This document shows, in pieces, positions 61,209 to 64,000 of a stretch of DNA of 64,000 nucleotides; position 1 is the first letter of the stretch, and each line of letters starts with the position of its first letter. Origin of the DNA: Amycolatopsis lurida (GTDB lineage: Bacteria; Actinomycetota; Actinomycetes; Mycobacteriales; Pseudonocardiaceae). The translations under genes and the position numbers were made by a program. Location: positions 2,325,501 through 2,389,500 of the forward strand of contig NZ_FNTA01000004.1 of assembly GCF_900105055.1 (NCBI RefSeq). Direction: 5' to 3'. The notes under the pieces are model-generated. The model did not search any database. It had not been told where the DNA came from and was given only the letters and a program-made list of their open reading frames with translations.

Positions 61209-61709
61209 GTGCATTCTGCTTCGCGACGTCTTGCTGCCGTCTGCGCCGGCCTGCTCGGCCTGTCCGCGCTGGCCACCACGCTCACCGTCATCCCAGCGGA
61301 CGCCGTCGGCGAAACCACCGCCGACGACACCCCTCCCCCGATCGTCGAAACGTACGACTATCCCGGCGCGGACCGGATTCTCGCTGAGCGGAACATCACC
61401 CTGCTCAAGGGTGACGGGCGCGTTCTGCTGGTCGACTGCGTGAGCGGCGGCGACCTCATCGTCGTGCAGAGCTACAAAATCAAGGGCGGTGACGCCTGTT
61501 TCCGCGTCACCGGCACGCCGGGTTACGTGACCATGCAAATTCCCGAGACTTACTTCATCAAGGGTGACAGTCACACCGCGAAAGCCACATTGACGGCGAA
61601 GAGCACGACGGAAACGGTCGACATCCGGCCGGGCCAGTGGACCCCGGTCGGCGAGGCGCTGCCGAACCACGACCCCGCCGCGCTGCTCGAAATCCGGGTC
61701 GCGGCGTAG
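61209..61709 (+). CDS. Secreted protein of unknown function
   Basis: A 166-residue exported protein starting at GTG 61209; GGAGG lies 11 bases upstream. Its signal peptide is HSASRRLAAVCAGLLGLSAL with cleavage near ADAVG. The mature part is a small beta-rich domain (ERNITLLKGDGRVLLVDCVS, YVTMQIPETYFIKGDSHTAK) with two cysteines (DCVS and DACF) that could form a disulphide. I do not recognise the family. It precedes the pseudo-protease gene by 40 bp and is probably in one operon with it. Confidence 0.65.
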   Translation: MHSASRRLAAVCAGLLGLSALATTLTVIPADAVGETTADDTPPPIVETYDYPGADRILAERNITLLKGDGRVLLVDCVSGGDLIVVQSYKIKGGDACFRVTGTPGYVTMQIPETYFIKGDSHTAKATLTAKSTTETVDIRPGQWTPVGEALPNHDPAALLEIRVAA

Positions 61710-61749
61710 CCGCACCGGTGCGCCGACCATGCAGAAGAACGGAGTCCCC

Positions 61750-63756
61750 GTGTCCCTCCCCCGCACCGCCGCGGTCGTGATCCTCACCGCGGCGGGCTTA
61801 CTGACCGCCATTCCCGCCCAGGCCGTTTCCGGCGGAACCCCCGCAGCGGCGGGCGCCTACTCGTACGTCGCGAAGCTCACCGCCGACGGCCGTGCCTGCG
61901 GTGGCGCGCTCATCGAACCCGACTTGATCCTCACCTCCGCCGCCTGCTTCCCCGAGAACCCGCAGGGTGGCGTGCCTGTCAAGGCGACCACCGCGACCGT
62001 CGGGCGGAGCTCGCTCAGCGGCACCGGCGGCCACGTCGTGGCCGTCACGAACGTCATCACCCGCACCGACCGCGACGTCGCCCTCGCCCGGATCGCCACG
62101 CCGATCACCGACATCGCGCCGATCCCGCTCAGCACCGTCCCGGGTCACATCCCCGGCGGTGACGAAACGCTCAGCCTCGCCGGGTACGGCCGCACTGAAA
62201 GCGAATGGGTGCCGGACAAGCTGCACGTCGGCACGTTCAAGGCGACGTCGTCGACGGCGACCGCCCTCTCGCTCACCGGGACCAACGGCACCGACGCCTG
62301 CCGTGGGGACGCGGGCGCGCCGATCTTCCGCGCCGCCGGCGCTCGTACCGACGTCGTCGCCGTCACGAGCGCGTCGTGGCAGCACGGCTGCTTCGGGGAG
62401 ACCACGACGCGACAGGGCACCACCGGTGCCCGCGTCGACGACATCACCGGGTGGATCCGCCAGCAGGCCCTTGCCCCGGCGGCGAAGGCGGCGGGCCACG
62501 CCATCACCGTGACGTGGCACCCACTGGCCGCCGCGGACAACGCGCGCTACCACGTGTACGGCTCGGCCACCCCGGACGTGCCGATCGACGCCGCGCACCT
62601 GCTCGGCAGCACCGCCGCCCCGGCCTATACGCAGACCTCCTTGCCCGGCAAGCAAACCCGCTACTACCGCGTCGTCGCGGCGACCGCGGACGGCTGGACG
62701 AGCACACCGACCGACGCCGTGTCCGCGACCACCCCGGTCTCGGCCGGCAACGACTTCACCGGCGACGGCAAGGACGACGTCGGCGCGGGCTACGACCTGA
62801 AGAACACCCGCGTCGGTGTGTACGTTTGGCCGACGACCGCGTCCGGCGTAGGAGCCCCGGAGCTGAAGTGGAGCACCGACGGCTGGGAGGCCGCAAAGGC
62901 CCGCTGGGTCACCGGCGACTTCAACGGCGACGGCCGCACCGACTTCGCCGCGTTTTACGACTATCTGAACGGCACTTCGAACCTGTTCCTCTGGTACGCC
63001 AACGCCTCCGGCGGGTTCGACAGCCAGGACATCAAGTGGAGCGGCGCCTTCCGGCCGCTGAATGCCCGGTTCACCACCGGTGACTTCGACGGCGACGGCC
63101 GCACGGACATCGCCGCCGCCTACGACAACGGCAACGCCGACCTGAGCATGCTGACCTGGCGCGCGACGGCGGCCGGGTTCGACGCCCCGGTCACGCAGTG
63201 GCGCACCGGAGCGGGCAGCTGGAACCTCGCGCAGTCGAGCTGGCGGAGCGGCGACTTCAACGGCGACGGCCGGGCCGACCTGGCCGCGTTCTACGACTAC
63301 CGGAACAACACGGCGAACCTGTTCCTCTGGTACGGCAAAGCCGCCGGCGGGTTCGACGCGCAGAACGTCAAGTGGAACGGCGGCCTCCCGTCCGGGAAGG
63401 CGCAGTTCGTCGCCGGTGACTTCAATGGCGACGGGCGCACCGACCTCGGCGCCGCGATCGACCTGGGCAACGCGAACCTGACATTCCACACCTGGCGCGC
63501 CACTGCCACCGGCGTCGACGCGCCGGTGGCCCAGTGGACCACTGGGGCCGAGCAGTGGAACCTCGCCCAGTCCCGCTGGACCGTGGGCGACTTCGACGGC
63601 GACGGCCGCACCGACCTGCTCGCCTCCTACGACTACGGCAGCTCGAACACCAACCTGTTCCGCTGGCACGCCAACGGTTCCGGTGGATTCGACGCCGAAG
63701 GCGTGAAGTGGAGCAGCAACGGCACCTTCAACGCCGCCCAGTCGACGATGTTCTGA
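61750..63756 (+). CDS. Secreted trypsin-like pseudo-protease with FG-GAP/VCBS repeats
   Basis: A 668-residue exported protein; GGAG lies 5 bases before GTG 61750. A signal peptide (SLPRTAAVVILTAAGLLTAI) ends near AQAVSG. Residues about 30-240 are a chymotrypsin-fold domain, but the triad is broken: LILTSAACF has Ala in place of His in the LTAAHC motif, and DACRGDAGAP has Ala in place of Ser in GDSGGP; only the Asp in RDVALARI remains. A fibronectin-like spacer (about 245-330) precedes several FG-GAP/VCBS repeats (GDFNGDGRTDFAAFYDY, GDFDGDGRTDIAAAYD and others), which bind calcium and form a beta-propeller. It probably binds a ligand or matrix rather than cutting it. Confidence 0.85.
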   Translation: MSLPRTAAVVILTAAGLLTAIPAQAVSGGTPAAAGAYSYVAKLTADGRACGGALIEPDLILTSAACFPENPQGGVPVKATTATVGRSSLSGTGGHVVAVTNVITRTDRDVALARIATPITDIAPIPLSTVPGHIPGGDETLSLAGYGRTESEWVPDKLHVGTFKATSSTATALSLTGTNGTDACRGDAGAPIFRAAGARTDVVAVTSASWQHGCFGETTTRQGTTGARVDDITGWIRQQALAPAAKAAGHAITVTWHPLAAADNARYHVYGSATPDVPIDAAHLLGSTAAPAYTQTSLPGKQTRYYRVVAATADGWTSTPTDAVSATTPVSAGNDFTGDGKDDVGAGYDLKNTRVGVYVWPTTASGVGAPELKWSTDGWEAAKARWVTGDFNGDGRTDFAAFYDYLNGTSNLFLWYANASGGFDSQDIKWSGAFRPLNARFTTGDFDGDGRTDIAAAYDNGNADLSMLTWRATAAGFDAPVTQWRTGAGSWNLAQSSWRSGDFNGDGRADLAAFYDYRNNTANLFLWYGKAAGGFDAQNVKWNGGLPSGKAQFVAGDFNGDGRTDLGAAIDLGNANLTFHTWRATATGVDAPVAQWTTGAEQWNLAQSRWTVGDFDGDGRTDLLASYDYGSSNTNLFRWHANGSGGFDAEGVKWSSNGTFNAAQSTMF

Positions 63757-63762
63757 TCCGCC

Positions 63763-63794
63763 GGGGTGGTGGCGCCCGCGAGCGCCACCACCCC
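63763..63794 (+). terminator. Hairpin terminator of the secreted-protein operon
   Basis: GGGGTGGTGGCGC (63763-63775) pairs perfectly with GCGCCACCACCCC (63782-63794) around a 6-nt loop, 7 bp after the stop codon. No gene is visible between it and the end of the window. Confidence 0.85.
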
Positions 63795-64000
63795 GCCGCC
63801 CCGTGCGGCAGCACCGCGGTCCGGCCGGGACCGCCCGTTCCTCTTCCGGATCTCCACGCCAACCGACGCCTGCTCCAACGCCCCGACCGAAACCGCCACG
63901 GTCGCCGTTCGATGCCGAAGGTGGTCCGAGGTTCGGCTTCGATTCTTACGCGTCGGACCGGCGGCCGGCGCCCAGACGAGAACGGAACCGCCGAGCGTGA

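Noticed and set aside
63795-64000. Gene at the right edge of the window
   Set aside because: The open frame is Pro/Arg-rich without ribosome site and follows a strong terminator; nothing supports coding.

Overview
The window is high-GC chromosomal DNA from an actinomycete. Secreted and regulatory gene families, frequent GTG starts, leaderless-looking promoters, two sigma-B-like promoters and many 4-nt stop/start overlaps point to the Pseudonocardiaceae, Amycolatopsis being the most likely genus. That genus call is an inference from gene content; no rRNA or marker gene is present to prove it.

Layout. 1-11.9 kb: a LuxR regulator running in from the left edge, a degenerate GGDEF-EAL protein, two SAM methyltransferases, a secreted alpha/beta hydrolase, a Tat-exported M28 peptidase, small membrane and lipid-binding-type proteins, and a secreted beta/gamma-crystallin protein. 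12.1-16.5 kb: a tightly overlapping four-gene operon (solute-binding-like protein, TelA, binding-protein/vWA lipoprotein, XpaC-like membrane protein). 16.7-19.7 kb: a cNMP-binding-domain histidine kinase overlapping a receiver fused to a thioredoxin-reductase-like flavoprotein. 19.8-23.1 kb: a broken acetyltransferase, an HdeD-like membrane protein and a ricin/beta-helix secreted protein.

23.3-35.2 kb is an integration island at an intact tRNA-Ala(GGC). A second copy of the tRNA 3' half lies exactly 11,000 bp downstream. The proximal integrase has lost its catalytic tyrosine through an 11-bp deletion, and fragments of several other integrases, an IS1380-type pseudogene and a complete IS256-type element with a damaged catalytic motif show repeated insertion and decay. 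Apparently intact cargo is a GIY-YIG (Eco29kI-like) protein with an N-terminal helical DNA-binding-like domain, preceded by a striking array of TTGACAG-like heptamers in 10-bp register; two small membrane proteins; a secreted amidase; and a single-pass membrane protein. A second GACA array in 10-bp register lies near the distal att copy.

35.3-48.5 kb holds an amidohydrolase/TetR divergent pair, SnoaL-like proteins around a large LAL-type LuxR regulator, an erythromycin-esterase-like protein lacking the expected active-site residues, an alpha/beta hydrolase/MerR pair, and decayed integrase, DnaE2 and esterase fragments. 48.5-55.9 kb looks like a stress module: a large catalase behind a sigma-B-like promoter, directly followed by acyl-CoA dehydrogenase, PIG-L deacetylase/NodS-type methyltransferase and glycosyltransferase genes with overlapping ends; then, divergently, an ANTAR-like/unknown/HPF operon with its own sigma-B-like promoter. 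56.5-63.8 kb encodes a polymorphic toxin (ALF repeats, Ala-rich coiled coils, Ntox17-like C terminus) overlapping its probable immunity gene, and a divergent secreted pair that includes a catalytically dead trypsin-like domain fused to FG-GAP/VCBS repeats.

Best candidates for undescribed biology: the HTH-GIY-YIG gene with its 10-bp-register operator array, the TelA/XpaC/binding-protein/vWA operon, the ACAD-PIG-L/NodS-GT2 operon, the Ntox17 toxin with a duplicated-domain immunity protein, and the ANTAR/HPF operon. All family assignments were made by reading the sequence and need profile searches to confirm.
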